The notes: generated from the sequence alone by a model not told the origin. DNA of 64,000 nt from Vandiemenella viatica (GCA_031002005.1 CM061920.1:121138095-121202094), one strand, 5' to 3'. Positions 20,442 to 33,526 are shown, counted from the stretch's first letter. Translations and numbers: made by a program.

Positions 20442-23400
20442 GAATTGTTAGAACCACTGCGTTCAGTTCATAATTCTTTACGGGCTTTGAGATAATAATA
20501 TTACTACTAGAAGAGTCTCAGGAATTAGTATGTATGACTACACGTAGACAGGATTTATGGAAGAAATCTTTAAAATTACGAGATTGGACGGCGCTCATTT
20601 TAGCTGAGAGCTGAAGAATCAAGTTCACAATCACAGTTCCTGAGCACCGCGGCCTTTCTGCTTCGCTTATGGAGTTTCGTCTTTGCTTTCTAAAGGAAAC
20701 AGCCAAGTCCGACCACTTCTTGCTTGCAGAATGCCCCCGAGCTGCTGGTTCTACACTTTCCGTCTGGCCTTGTATATTCCTGGCAAAGGAAATACAGGTT
20801 CGGTTTGAAGTACATACACCAAAAGACACATTGAAATTTTTTTCTGTTTTTTTAACGGGTAAAAAAAATCTACGCTTTTAGAAGATAAACAATAAAATGT
20901 CACCAAATACAAAATGCAGTTATAGTGGTAACAGGCTTCATGACTTATTAACTATGTAAGAAGATTATGTCAGCGAATGTACCCTAAAGAAAGATATAAG
21001 TGACATGATTTTGTAATCAGTCATGGTATAGGCCCCAAAGTAAAAAAAAAAAAAAAAAGACACCTCAATAATATGCGTATAATATTTTTCAAGCTTAACA
21101 AAATAAGTTTTAATATTTAAATAGTATTATTATTAAATTTTAAATATTATTTTTTTTCTCCTTTCATGAAGATACTTCAGACGGCTACGTAAATGAGAGA
21201 TGATGAATTGGCAGAGGAGAATCACTCTGTAGGATAATTCATTGACTTTTAATAACCATAAACTTCTCGAAATTAATGGCCAACGACGACGACTTCATGT
21301 CCTAGACAATGTAGTAGCTGGTATTATTACTGTCGTTCAACAAATTTAGCTTTCACTTTGAGAATTCGTTCAAGAATACACCATGAACTGTCAGAAATAT
21401 GTTCACACTCTTGGGCCTGTTTTGTTTGAATATCGATACCGAAAAAAATATCATCCAGCCGCATATCAGTTGCACGTTAGTTTCGAAAATAAATTAAGAC
21501 TCATAGGGTAAAGTAGTTATAAAATAGGATATTTGAACGTTGTTGCACGCAACTCTTGACCATCATTTAATTTTTATACTTCTTTTTAAAAAATAATGTT
21601 AGTACAATTAGTGGAATTTTAATTTTCTGAATTTATTATTTCCACTACCAATATTCTTTCAAAGATGACAGTAAAAGAAATTGATAACGTAAGTTCCTTC
21701 TAATACTAGCTGTTTTTCTTGTTAGTAGTTTAAATTGAAATACTTTCAGCAGTGGGGAATTTAATTTCTGTCAGCCTAATAATAATGCCATAATTTTAAT
21801 GAATGTTCAGAAATAATATTAAAACATCTTTTTATATTTCTTTTACCTTTATTTGATCGTTAGATTGGAATGCGAAGCCGTCTGTGACTTAAATATATTC
21901 GACGTCAAAGTTTCATATCCCTTGGGAAATAGTGATTTTGATCGCTACAATGAGTTGTGCACTGTGAAAGACTTCCTGTCTGGTCCTGCTTGAATTTTTG
22001 TGAATACAATTGAAGTACAATTTGATTTAATGCAAGTAACTACCTAGTGAAAAAATAATGAGATTTCCTTGAAAGGAAAAACCATAAAAACGAGAGGAAA
22101 TCAATGAATGCTTAGTGCTATTTTGTTTTCAATAATTTCTGTAGTTGTGATGAGAGGAATACACCACTCTATGAATTGCTTACGGCAATGTATTATAGCT
22201 TTTTATAATCATAATTATTTCTTCGGCTATTAAAAGCAAAATTTAATCTAGAAACACTTTAGCAGAGAAATAGTTTCGTCACTTGTTATCAGCTACTTCG
22301 TTCGGAATTTGAAGTAAGTTATTACAGGTAAATTAGAACGTTAATAACTGCGTGATTAAATTAGTCCAGAGTTTTGAAGTGCTCGTGCTGATAAACTGCT
22401 TACGGCCTCTGGAGAGCATAGCGGCAGAGGATCCTCCAAGAAGAGAATGTGAATGTGACGGTGTGATCACTAAACTATTGTAGTGGTAACAGTCACAAGA
22501 GCCAACAGCTGCTTGTAGATAAAGGGAAGGCTGCTTCCGCCTCACAGTTTTAGGCTTCGGATCATAAATACTGAAAACTGCTACTGAGCATCGAATGACT
22601 GCTGAATATTTGTCAAATTCAAAATTTTTGTAGTGTTTCTTATTTTTTTAAATGCATTTGATCTTTTCGGTCATAAAACCAGGGGAATAATTTTCTATTT
22701 CCATTTTCATAAATAGCATTTATAATAAGATCAAAGCAAGACTATCGCAACACTTAATTAAAATCAGTTATGCCCGTTGCTGAAGTAGGATTGGTGACCC
22801 TTGGTATACAAGGCCAGCGATCTGGAATGGATTCCGAAATAGAGTTAATTTAATATACAAGGTATTGGAGATAAAAAACTAGTTGATATGTTAAATCTTA
22901 GTACCAAATCCATGATTCATCTAGTCATCCGTTTTTTTTCGGTGTGTGTGTCATTTTGTTTGTTTATTGAGTATATGAAAGGATGTTAAGGTAGTGTTAG
23001 ATTATCTACCAACATATTATATTCTTCTTAGAATAGTAAAATGAGATTAAGACTTTTAAAAATATATTGTCAGTAGGGGGACAGAATATTGCTATCTTCA
23101 ATACTATCGGCTTCAGTTTCCTCGCGCACATGGATACATGTTTTGGGTACATCTACATACACTTACGTTTAACGGAATGTTAGCTTTTCCTGCGGCGACT
23201 GTAAAGTGTATGGCTTCATTTTCTTCTCTGTATGTGTCTTGAGGTGGTTGAGAATAACAATGTAATTGCTGGAAAATAACCGCAATATATACATCACATA
23301 TTAAAAGGCTTGGGAACGGCAGACTATTTAAGGTAAAAGTTATTCATTCAGGTTTTGAATTTCATGCTAGTACCTGTAAGCAATAGAGACAAGAATGTTT

Positions 23401-23547
23401 AGCATAGCCAGCATGTCGCAAATGAGGTACCATACAGCTGACTACTGCTGTCCTGTGTGACCCACGCTTCACTGTAGTCTCAATCTCTGATACTATTTGC
23501 TGACCTTTTCTACTTAATTCCTTACTTATGACTTTACGCCTTATCGA
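20442..23547. other. AT-rich DNA, no gene seen
   Basis: Contains an A17 run at about 21042-21058 and short open stretches on both strands (for example 20518-20829 minus, 103 codons), none with a recognisable domain. No clear repeats. Confidence 0.55.
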
Positions 23548-23735
23548 CGTCAAGATCATTAGAGGCGGGATGGGACTGGATACAAGGAACGGGAAGGAAT
23601 TCGGCCATGGCCTTTTTGAAGGAAATATCTCAGCAATCGCCTGGAGTGATTTGTGGAAACCATGAAAAACCCAAATCTAGATGCCCGGACGGGGATTCTA
23701 ACCGGCGTCCTCCAAATGCCTGCCCTTTTCTGTTT
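23548..23735 (-). mobile_element. tRNA-derived SINE, minus strand
   Basis: Reverse complement shows the B-box region, the GGGTTTTTCATGGTTTCC body and GGCCATGGCCGAATTCC. Its 3' end differs from the 20216 copy, having AAGGCGTAAAGTCATAAG in place of the GAGACGTTAAGC tail. The A box is absent. Confidence 0.85.
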
Positions 23736-25114
23736 GCGCCAGTGTTGTGACTAGAAATTTAAAAATATGTCCGAGATATCTGATCTAAAAATATAGCAAA
23801 TGATTTAATAACAGAGGTAGTATGGATAAATCTTATCACAAGCGTGTGTGGACAAATAACGAAGAAATGTCACACCAGCTTTCAGTTATCGAACTACTCG
23901 TCAAGAACCTGCTTCGAGCTTAGTTTGATTTTTTCTGTTTCCAGCACTTCTTCATAAGACACAATTCCTGTCAATAATGCAGCCACTTTCATTCGCTTCC
24001 TGGAGAACGTCCTTTGCTTCGGAGAGTAGTAGATGAGTAAGCTACTGCAACATAGTAACGTACATTACGACATGTCAGATTTTATGTAATAAAGAATCTG
24101 TGACTCTGTTATTATTTTAAGTAGATGTACTTTTTCATAATAAAAAAGATAAACACACAAAAATTGTTGGTATACAATAGTATACAAGGTAATATATCTC
24201 AGTGATTTCTTATTGTGGTCGCAAGAGTCCTTTATTTCTAACTAGTTTCTAAGTCCCATGCTTAAAAAAAATGTTACTAAGTAATGCCTTAGTAGTACCA
24301 TCTCTGGCCGTTGTTAGTTCACGTCAGCGGCCGAGAACATGACGTCAGCCTCAAAGGACAATGACCTAGCTCAGCGCTTTATTAGTATTGATGATGGTTG
24401 TTCACGGATGCCGGCCTGAAAGTGTGACATTCAATTAAGAGGAGACAACATATCCGGAGCGGCTGATACGTAATTCTTGAATCCTGGAAACGTGCTCGTG
24501 ATGCATGTTCATAGATACTTCTCCCTGATTCGCAAATTTCACTTTTTGTTTTTGCCTAACATTTCTGTTTACCAAACTGCCAATACTATGAGGAGCATGA
24601 ATCTTATAATATTTCTGATCTGCAAAATTTTGTTCATCTACATCTATACTCAGCAATTCACAATTTTTGTGAGTGGCAGAGGATACTAAGTACTATTCTG
24701 TTGTGTGCTTTCGTGATAACATGTTCGTGCAATATCTAGTTTCTCACGCGAGAAATGGGTATGGCTACATAATTACGTCTGTAAATACGCTAAACGGCCT
24801 AGTAGCCGCAATCAGAACTGCTGTAGACATGTGGTGGTGTATCAAATAAAGTCGGTCATAGCTCCTCGTCTTCAGCAGAGTGGCTCTCAGCCATATTACC
24901 GCGAGATATGCATATTGTTAAGTTAAACTCCAAAAGATTACGGTAGTATCTTTGCACAAAAAACCACCTCTACCCTAATGTATCTATCAGTCTCCCGGAA
25001 ATTGATTTTAGATAACATGATGAAATTAATGAAGATACAATAATCAATTTTACTTCTGTATTTTCTCGTCCCGAATAATTTTTTTTTCAGTAGTATATTG
25101 CTTGATAGTTCTGA
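23736..25114. other. AT-rich DNA, no gene seen
   Basis: No recognisable coding content. Two CRE-like sites (CACGTCAG, ATGACGTCAG) lie in a slightly GC-richer patch at 24300-24360; whether they act as regulatory sites is unknown. Confidence 0.5.
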
Positions 25115-25340
25115 AAAAAAATTCGGGAGGACCACCGTTCGAATCCCCGTTCGGGCATCCAGATTTGGGTTTTCCATGGTTTCCCAAATCACTCAAGGCA
25201 AATGCAGGGATGCTTCCTTCAAAACGCCATGGGCAAAATCCTTCCCATTCCTTGCCCCCCATCCTTCCCCGTCTCTAAAGACCTCGCTGTTAAGAGACGT
25301 TAAGCAGTTAAAAGAAGAAGAAGAAGAATAAGAAAAAAAG
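25115..25340 (+). mobile_element. tRNA-derived SINE with A/G-rich tail
   Basis: 5'-truncated just before the B box (ATTCGGGAGGACC, then CGTTCGAATCCCCG), with the same body and CTCGCTGTTAAGAGACG tail as the 20216 copy, ending in (GAA)n at about 25312-25327. Confidence 0.88.
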
Positions 25341-28300
25341 AGTTACTCTTATACTCTGAGCGTTCCCTGAACAGACTCGAAACGTTATTAACAAGTTATC
25401 CATTCTTTAACGGTTCTTTATTCGTTTTACGAAAACGTTATTCAAATTGTGTATGAAGTAAATATACACAAACATTTTCGGTTAAAAATAATTACAAACA
25501 ATCTTAGAAAATTCTAAATTATGGAATAAATTATTTTCACGATACTATTAATGAAAGTCTATATTCAATGTTGCGTGCGTATGACTTTTTCTCTGAAAAA
25601 GCTATGTTATATGTTAAAATTACTCTTTTAGTTAATTTTCGAAAACTATAAAACTGCACAGTTTTTCTGCAAACCAACCAAGTAGTTAAGTGCATAAGTA
25701 CCTTCTCAAGCAGGTAGAAGTTATTGTGACACAATACTGCAAGTAACTATGCAAGTTAAACGTGACATCGTTCCTTAGTTATAACTTTTATTAGCACATG
25801 TTGTAGAAGGGGGTTCGTTGTGGACGAATACGTTATAGTTATCATTTATACATTTATTATTAATAAAGGGGATTTTAATTTTATGAAGGAGTGAAAATAT
25901 GGATTTTGCAAGAATCTCGATGTTATTTGGAATACAGGAAAACTATCACAATATGATATTTATTTAGTATCATTTGCGATTAAAAGTCTGAGCGAATTTA
26001 CCATTAATATTAACACAAGTATGCAAAATCACACAGCAACGCTCAGAGGTACAATTAGCCGTCATGACCAAGCAAACAATTGTAATTTACTTTTAAATTC
26101 ATCTAACAATTAATAAGCAAGAAAGAATGATACTTGGAAACAATGTACAATATAAGTTATGATGACCTTAGACATAACTATCATAGTACTGTGACTTTAC
26201 ATTTCAACAAATTTGGGCGCCACGAATGAACATTATGTCATTCGAAAATAACTAGTTCTGCCAAATTATGCAGCTATCTCAGGGGGTTTTCAGCTACAAA
26301 TTTAGAACATGGATCAATCCTCTCAAGGACGCTTATGGGTTCAGTTTCAAGGAATGCACAATCAGATGGCTTGGTCGTAATATTTTAGAATTGTAGTTCT
26401 GTGCCTGATGTCTGCGGTGATCGAAAGCGGCCCACAGTACGGGAGCTCTGTCTTAGAAGGCGGCTACAGTCCCGCCCGTTCTGTTAATGCGCAACATCGC
26501 ATTGCTGACTGTGTCGATGTGCGGAAGCTGCTCCAGCAATAGTCTCCTCTGCAAGCCGGCAACATAAGAATTCCCACACCAAGAGTCGGACTGCAGCAGT
26601 TAGCAAGAAAAGCCAACTTTCGGAGTCTGCAACAGAATGAAGCTCGTCGCTCTACCATCTCCGAGGAAAACTTTGGCTCCGCACTTGCAGTCTCGAAGAT
26701 CACATTTAACAGAAAAATTCCGAGGATTTTAGTTATAGGCAGCACTTTAATTGGGCCTCAGTTTGGCCACCTGATATCGTCGATACCTTATTCGCCCCGC
26801 GTGTATATCACAGAGGTCGGAAATACTCGGCCACCTTCGCGGGGTGAGAGCGTATTCGGGTGGCTGGTTTTTACATCAGGTCAGCGGCATCTTGTTAACT
26901 GCCCACCCCAAGGTGACAGGAAGTGTTCTCCGGCGAAACCCTTTATCCCTGACAACCTGTCGCCATGACTAATGCTTGTACCGGTGAATACCTCTCGGGA
27001 ATGCCACTATTCTCTACACAGCTCAATACTTGTTTAATATTCGTTGCAACAAGATACATTGAATGTTCACCATTCACATTACAGTCCTCACATTAAATCT
27101 TGCGTACTTTAGGACATCAATAAAAACTATCTAGGTAAACGCTCAAGATTTATTATGGAAATTAATCTAACATTATGGTTTACATAATAAAATACGCCTT
27201 AGAATGTGGCGAAACACGTCACATTATAATGTTAGATTTTCTAAACGCAAGGTATTAATAGTAAATACAAAGAGTTCAGTTTTGACGTAGATATTAGTGG
27301 ATGTAATAGCTCACGTCTCCTTTGTCTGTACATTGCTGTAATTTGTATTCCGCTCATTACTATAGGGTCTAGAAGTAAGTAAAAATTTACGTTTAGAAAA
27401 ATGAATGTGCCATTACATAATGAGCAAATTACAATTTGTTGTACCACAAAAATATCATAAGCGTTCTTTATTTTTTCGACGGAGGTCTCTAGGAGATGGA
27501 AATATTGGATTCCTAAGACATTAGATGTGAGAGCACTCAGAACTTCACAGACTGGGTCGAAAGATTTTATCGACCTTCTGCATCGCCAATAACTAGTTCA
27601 CGCTGTTGTCTTGAATATCATTAGGTGACGCGTACAGCAATAAAGGTATATGTTCCATAGAATTAAGTATTTCACAATTCCAAAAGTGGTATCAGGAGAG
27701 TCAAGAATTTAAAAGAAAATCTGCCCTATGTACGCTGTAACAAACACAATTTAAATACGTGCAGCTCGCTAGACTACTGTGCCATTATTGCTTATTCGAC
27801 AGTCGGTGGTGGAAGCAACACCACACCCATGTCGTTGTTTGCCTTCCAAAGGAATCGCATAACAGGTTGTTTAAAACAAAAACAAAGGCATAGAGGGAAA
27901 TATTTGTATATTTGGAAGAGGCAAACTAACCTTTTTTTAAACCTTGTTGTAACATGCATCATGGTATCTCCTCTGAACAGGTCGTGAAATGTTGTCCAAA
28001 CACTCCACCCTCACTACAGAGTGGCCGGCTACGCACGACTCCCTTGCGTCCAGCAGTAGAATAATTACTACATATGAGTAAGGGTCTCAAGAGACGGATG
28101 ATTGAGATTTATCGTTGCAAGGTACCGCCCCCCTTGTCCGAAGAGTACGCTGACCATTAGGATGTGGTACTAAAAACGTATGAGCTGTTTAATTTCGAAG
28201 CTATGGTAATATAAACCGAACAAAATTTTAGCATGATGCAATAAGTCATAATATAAAAAATATTTGTACAGCAATAATTAAATATTAGAACTATTAATAA

Positions 28301-28974
28301 TATAAAAAAACACTAGAGTATTTATGTTAATCTAATGCAAATTAAAAAATAACTACTACTATGAGGTGAAATTTTTCAAACCAATTAAAATTTGCCTTTT
28401 TCACTTTGCAGAAGTTTCGAGTTTTAAGGGTGAGCTCACACGCTACATGTCTATACATCATCTGCATTTCACCACCGCAGTCTCAACAGAAGGCCTTCTC
28501 TTCCACAGACCATCTTCACATACTCCATGCCCCATGCGCAAACCGTCATCGAGATGAGTCCATGCCAGCGTGACAATATCTACGGAGTTCCTTTGTTCTC
28601 AGGAACCATATTTCATTCACTATTTAATGACATCAAAATTATTTAGTTTCAATAATTCTGCTGGTAATATTGTTTGATCAGAATGGATTCCGAGCTGGAA
28701 GTGGTATGGTATATTCACATTCTCATTGAGGGGAGCGTTCTACCATCGTATATCTAGCTGGACAACGTGGCTGCGAGGTGGAATTCAACAACGGACCCAC
28801 TCCAGCGCTCAGTTATCCTAACAGCATATACCACAGATGCGAGCTAACAAAACAGCAAATTCAGCACAGAATAGACAGATCCTGAAAATGAAGATGGTAG
28901 TTTTACAGTTTCTGTTTATTTAACTTAAGTTTTACTGTAATACAAAAGCAAAAAAATCATCATATATTTGCCTA
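25341..28974. other. Intergenic DNA, no firm gene
   Basis: Mostly AT-rich. GC-richer patches occur at 26400-27000 and 27760-28140. The first has a 93-codon minus-strand frame (26464-26745) with a hydrophobic N-terminus resembling a signal peptide, but I recognise no family and see no gene structure around it. A short perfect hairpin lies at 27164-27238. Confidence 0.5.
27164..27238. repeat. Short inverted repeat
   Basis: AATCTAACATTAT (27164-27176) is perfectly complementary to 27226-27238, with a ~50-bp spacer. May be the relic of a small MITE or chance in AT-rich DNA. Confidence 0.45.
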
Positions 28975-30295
28975 TTTTTTGTCACAAGCCATTATCTTCC
29001 TTCATACCAAACCGAAATCGAAAAATGAGGTATCATTTTAAAGACTGAGGTATCCGCTTTGGTCACATGATATTTTAAGAAAGGAAGTTTTCTGAATTCG
29101 ACCCTTAATGGGTAAAAATATCAGTATTTCTAAAATGCTTTTTTTGTACCAAGAACCATTGATCTCCCTGTATTCCTAACCGAAATCGATAACTGAAGTA
29201 TCATTTTAAATATTAAGATCTACGCTTTGGTGATACCATATATTAAGAAAGCATTTTTTCGTTAAAGGACAAAAGCAATAACTGTGTAGACGCGTGTATG
29301 ATACAGTTCAAAGCCAATCCGCTAGATAGCAGCAGCACGTATCAGAGATATTAAAAAGCTGCTTCACTAGCGTCGAATTTTGTTACATACAGTACCTATT
29401 ACACTAAACAAATAAACAATTGATACAAACGAGACGATTCTTCTTTCCTACTGTTACAAACCACCAACATTACTATTCATCGTGTTAGCGAAATTTTCGC
29501 ATGGGTCTATATTATTTATATATGGTGTTTTTTGTCACATGCCATCATCTCCCTTCAAGCTAACCAAAATCGATAATTAAAGTACGATTTTAAAGATTAT
29601 GGTATCCGCTTTGGTCACATCATACAAGAAAGTAATTGTTCTAAATTCGACCCTTAAAAAGAAAAAATATCAAAATTTCTAAAATGATGTTTTTTGTACC
29701 ATAAACCATTTATCTCCCTGTATTCCTAGCCGAAATTGATGAATGAAGTACCATTTTAAAGATAAAGGTCTCCACTTTGGTGACGTTATATATTAAGAAA
29801 GGAATATTTCTGAACTCGTTCCTTAAATGGCCGAAGTATAAATATTTCTAAAACCCGCTTTTGTGTCACGAGCCATTTATCTCTCTTGATATGTAACCGA
29901 AATACATAAATGAGTTATAATTTCAATGGTTAAGGACTCCGCTGTGGTCAAAATATATTTTAAGGCAAGAATTTTTCTGAATTTGACTCTTTCATGACAA
30001 AAGTATCATTATTTCTATAACTTATTTTTTGTCACGAGCTATTTATCTCCCTTGATATCAAACCGAAATAGATAAATGAGGTATCTCTCCTTTGGTGACA
30101 TCATATCTTAAGAAATGATCTTAATTTCTGAATTTGACCATTAAAAGGCAAAAATATCATTATTTCCAAACTTTTTATGAGATATTTATTTCCCTTGGTA
30201 CCTAACCGAAATCGATAAATGAAGTGTCATTTAAAAGATTGCAACATTATAAATAAAAAACGAAATTTTTCTGAATTTAACCCTTCAAGGGCAAA
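28975..30295 (+). repeat. ~165-bp tandem repeat array
   Basis: Seven diverged units start near 28981, 29146, 29534, 29696, 29865, 30031 and 30175, with spacings of about 145 to 169 bp except where a spacer block intervenes. Each unit carries GTCACRAGCCATTTATCTCC-like, AACCGAAATCGATAAATGA, CCGCTTTGGTCACATCAT, TTAAGAAAGGAA and TTCTGAATTCGACCCTTAA. Units 1 and 3, and units 2 and 4, resemble each other most (GTCAC versus GTACC at the start), which suggests a two-unit higher order. Noncoding. Confidence 0.88.
29271..29528 (+). repeat. Array spacer block, copy 1
   Basis: About 250 bp interrupting the array after unit 2. Contains CGCTAGATAGCAGCAGCAC, CACCAACATTACTATT and GCGAAATTTTCGC. Repeated at 30292-30520. 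Confidence 0.85.
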
Positions 30296-30520
30296 AGTAA
30301 TAACTGTGAAAGTCGCGTCTATGAGACAGTTCAGAGCTAAACCGCTAGATAGCAGCAGCACATATCATAGAGATATTAATAAACTGCTTCACTGGCTTTG
30401 ACTTTTCTTACATATATATTATACTAAAGAAATAAATAATTGATACAAATAACCTTCGTATTACAAACCACCAACCTTAGTATTGATCGTATTCGCGAAA
30501 TTTTCGCACAGGTCAACTTA
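30292..30520 (+). repeat. Array spacer block, copy 2
   Basis: Diverged copy of 29271-29528 following unit 7, in the same position relative to the units (after CCTT-AAGGGCAAAAG). Its presence shows that the whole module of units plus block was duplicated, not only the units. Confidence 0.85.
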
Positions 30521-31436
30521 ATACAAAATAATTTCAAATATGAAGCTGCTGATCATGAGGAAATTAAACAAGGAGTCACTTTTACACGCTCTTGTAACAG
30601 ATTTTCTCCAGTGAAGTTAAAAATGTGGTAGTCATTAAATGATTTTTGTTCAATGAAACCAGAAGCTTCTTTAAAACTGTTGCTCATTGTCATTTGTAGA
30701 TATTTACGTGATGTATTCATTTTAAATTAATCGCTTTTCTTTCGTTTTTTTTTAATGAAATTTCTATTGCATTTGGTTGGGCTTCTCATTTTTTCAACAA
30801 TACGTAAAAATAATTTTAGAATACATATTACTATAGAAACTGTACAACTATTACATAGTTAGTCACTAAGCCAGAAATATTAATTAAGATATAAAATAAT
30901 CACAGGTTTCTTAGTTCTATAGAGAACGGGATCGCTCATTATTGTTATTTTATCGTTTCAAAAGATACAAATATATCAATTTTAACACACTTACAAATAA
31001 CTACTGTTACGATCAGGCCATACAAAGAATGCCACTACTGACTGTAGTTTCGTCTAAGCTACACCTAAATTGAGTGAGAGTAGGCATAAAATGTTGGTTT
31101 ATCAGATACAGAAGACGAAATAAATAAGACGCGCTAGTGTTAAAAGAAATCTGTGTTATTTTTTTTCTATGTGGTAGATATCTGTACGGATTTATAATGT
31201 GTGACGTGGAACAACCGGAGTCAAGAAGGACAAAATGTTTTTGCGTGTGATGAGTTCGGCAACAGGATATGTTCAGTGTTCCAGGAGCCTAGTGTCACAG
31301 GTTTCTTTGTTCGATGAGTTGTTCTGTGTGGAGATACACCATCGCACCTGTAACGTAAATCCCTGCGATTTTGTTTTTTAATTGCATCGAGGATAGGCGG
31401 CATTTGTTCAGCCATAAGCTTTACAGCTCTCTACGC
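30521..31436. other. Intergenic DNA, no firm gene
   Basis: AT-rich up to about 31190. At 31221-31415 the minus strand has a 64-codon frame (with DLRYRCDGVSPHRT and PVTLGSWNTEHILLPN) that reads like protein rather than noise but which I cannot place; it may belong to another decayed element. Confidence 0.45.
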
Positions 31437-31668
31437 AGTCTACTCTGAGCCATCGCACAGTTCGGTTCACTTCCGTGTTTACGCGCGAGCAGTGTCGAGT
31501 GGTGTTTACCAAGTGATTGGATTTCACTAATCGGTACAGTGTGTGTTAGTGTATTTATCGACTGTCTATTTTAAGTGTTAAAACAACAGTGGTCAACTAA
31601 CGCGAAGAAAGACGTTAATACACGGTAGCCAACACCGTAGTGCTCCAGAGACTTAGTCTCGGAACACT
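31437..31668 (+). promoter_or_regulatory. Probable LINE 5' UTR / internal promoter region
   Basis: The composition changes at about 31437 to the more GC-rich leader that runs up to ORF1. LINEs of this group are transcribed from a promoter inside the 5' UTR; the exact start is not visible. Confidence 0.45.
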
Positions 31669-33192
31669 ATGGCTGAGGCCTCTGGAACGATTCCGTCGAC
31701 CAGCCAGGCAGTGGGCGCAGCATTACACACGTACTATACGATGCAAAACCCAACTTTCGATCCTCTCTTCGACATCGAAGATCCTCAGACACCTCCTACA
31801 TTTCAAGACAGCGGAAAAAATCTTGGCATCCAGATGCAGCCTGTACAAGAACCGTCAAACGCCGAACGACTCCCACATATGGCAGCGGAAGAGATGCAGT
31901 ACGACCAGGTCGGAGATCTAACAGAGCAACAGCAGCCTCGCCAGACTCAAAAAGTGGCATCGCGATCCCGCCCAAGATCACGCTCACCTCAGAAGATCAA
32001 CCAGTCATCACCAGTGAGTAAACGCGCGAAGCAAAAAGACCAGTGTCAACATAACCTAGAACTTACTGCAAAAGTCCCGCAACCTATCAATGTAAATGAT
32101 TCATTAGTTAATGAAAAGATATCCCCGAACGTGACAAACCTAACCCCTATGTCAACATCGCAGCCATACCTGGACCCATCCAGTAACTATGACAAATCTG
32201 ACCATCCCTCAAATCAAAGTAGCCAAGACAATAGATATTCACTTACTGACAATGGCCCTTACTATGTGATGGTCGAAAGCACTAACAGCAACATAGGCAG
32301 ACTCCATCCTATGTCTGTTGGAAAAATACTTTTCTGCCAGAACAACCACCTAAGATCAGAAATCAGTAACATAACTTCAGCAGGGCGTAACAGAATTAGA
32401 ATTGAAGCTAAATCTAGTGCCTCCGCAAACTCCTTGGTGGAACTAAAATCACTTAAAGACAACAACTTAGAAGCGTACATCCCGTACTACATGACGAGGA
32501 AGCAGGGAGTGATTCGAAACATTGACACCTCACTGTCCACAGACGAAATAATTAGTGAAATAGTTTCTCCCTTCCCCGTACTGAAAGTCAGAAGATTCAC
32601 AAAGAAAGTCCCATCGGATAGCGGCACTCACTACCGCCCCCTACCTGTATGTGTGTTAACCTTCCAGTCCCAAGTATTACCGCAATACGTTTATTTATAT
32701 GGCATGCGTTGCGAAGTCCAACCCTATGTGCCACCTGTATTACAGTGTTACCGTTGTCTTAGATATAATCACAGTCAATCACAGTGCAAAAGCCAACCTC
32801 GTTGCAGTAGATGTGCAGGCCCCCACAATCTCAAAGATTGCACTTCAGAAAACCAGCTAAGTTGTATTTACTGTCAAGGACACCACTTGTCCACGGACCG
32901 TTCTTGTCCGGAGTATAGACAGCGAGCTGAAAGGAAACAAACTTTGGTAGCCAATAGTCCCCAATACTGGCCACAATTGACATACCCGCGTTCATACGCG
33001 AACATAGCAGCATCCAGCCCTCAACTTGTACAAATGGGTCAGCAACCACCGGAGCAAATTCCTATTCCTATAGCTGCCAAACAAGTCGTTCCGCAAACCT
33101 TGCCTCCAAGCCCCATGATGGTAGCAGCTCTCAAGCACGTGAAGTCGGAAGCCGCTATGATTTCCGCCAAACAGCTCCACGCAGCCGCCTAA
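31669..33192 (+). CDS. LINE ORF1 protein (Gag-like, CCHC zinc knuckles)
   Basis: 507 codons; the ATG is in a good context (ACTATGGCT). Residues ~1-170 are polar and low-complexity, with a basic RSRPRSRSPQK patch. A middle region (~190-350) precedes a Cys/His cluster at residues 360-416 with three knuckle-like units: CYRCLRYNHSQSQC, CSRCAGPHNLKDC and CIYCQGHHLSTDRSC. Such ORF1 proteins bind LINE RNA and form the ribonucleoprotein needed for retrotransposition. The C-terminus is Pro/Gln-rich and ends in HAAA. The frame may be prematurely closed: a following stretch in another frame (33243-33515) looks like more protein. ORF2 follows about 0.3 to 0.6 kb downstream. Confidence 0.93.
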   Translation: MAEASGTIPSTSQAVGAALHTYYTMQNPTFDPLFDIEDPQTPPTFQDSGKNLGIQMQPVQEPSNAERLPHMAAEEMQYDQVGDLTEQQQPRQTQKVASRSRPRSRSPQKINQSSPVSKRAKQKDQCQHNLELTAKVPQPINVNDSLVNEKISPNVTNLTPMSTSQPYLDPSSNYDKSDHPSNQSSQDNRYSLTDNGPYYVMVESTNSNIGRLHPMSVGKILFCQNNHLRSEISNITSAGRNRIRIEAKSSASANSLVELKSLKDNNLEAYIPYYMTRKQGVIRNIDTSLSTDEIISEIVSPFPVLKVRRFTKKVPSDSGTHYRPLPVCVLTFQSQVLPQYVYLYGMRCEVQPYVPPVLQCYRCLRYNHSQSQCKSQPRCSRCAGPHNLKDCTSENQLSCIYCQGHHLSTDRSCPEYRQRAERKQTLVANSPQYWPQLTYPRSYANIAASSPQLVQMGQQPPEQIPIPIAAKQVVPQTLPPSPMMVAALKHVKSEAAMISAKQLHAAA

Positions 33193-33242
33193 AAGGAAAC
33201 TCGACCCAATAAAATGTAGCAGGAAATAGAATAACTATTCCC

Positions 33243-33515
33243 AGTCATTTATTTTGGAGAAGTGGTGGTCCTTTAAACCCAATAATAAACAACCACCATG
33301 AAACTACAATTCAACAAATACCTTTAGAGTCAACCTATGGCAAAGAGAGCACAGAAACTATCCCACCCTCCAATAAATCCTCCCCACTGGTTGAAAAGCT
33401 CTTGATTTTTATTATCTCTATACTAGAAGAAACCAAAACCAGTGGCATAATAGACCCGACACTCATTGGCACTAAACTACAGGAAATACTCGTATTAACT
33501 ACCATCGGAGCTTAA
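33243..33515 (+). pseudogene. Possible displaced C-terminus of ORF1
   Basis: After the ORF1 stop, a different frame stays open for 90 codons and ends in a stop just before the ORF2 region. Its second half (STYGKESTETIPP, SPLVEKLLIFIISILEETK, then LIGTKLQEILVL) looks like a helical protein end rather than noise. One frameshift between 33100 and 33240 would explain it. This is inference from reading-frame behaviour; I have no family alignment. Confidence 0.45.
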
Positions 33516-33526
33516 ATCCTCCAACA

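Noticed and set aside
26464..26745. 93-codon minus-strand frame with a signal-peptide-like start
   Set aside because: One short frame with no known family, no supporting exon structure; kept only as a note in the region entry.
28975..30295. CRISPR-like regular repeats
   Set aside because: Units are about 165 bp and diverged, without short identical repeats and unique spacers, and the context is eukaryotic.
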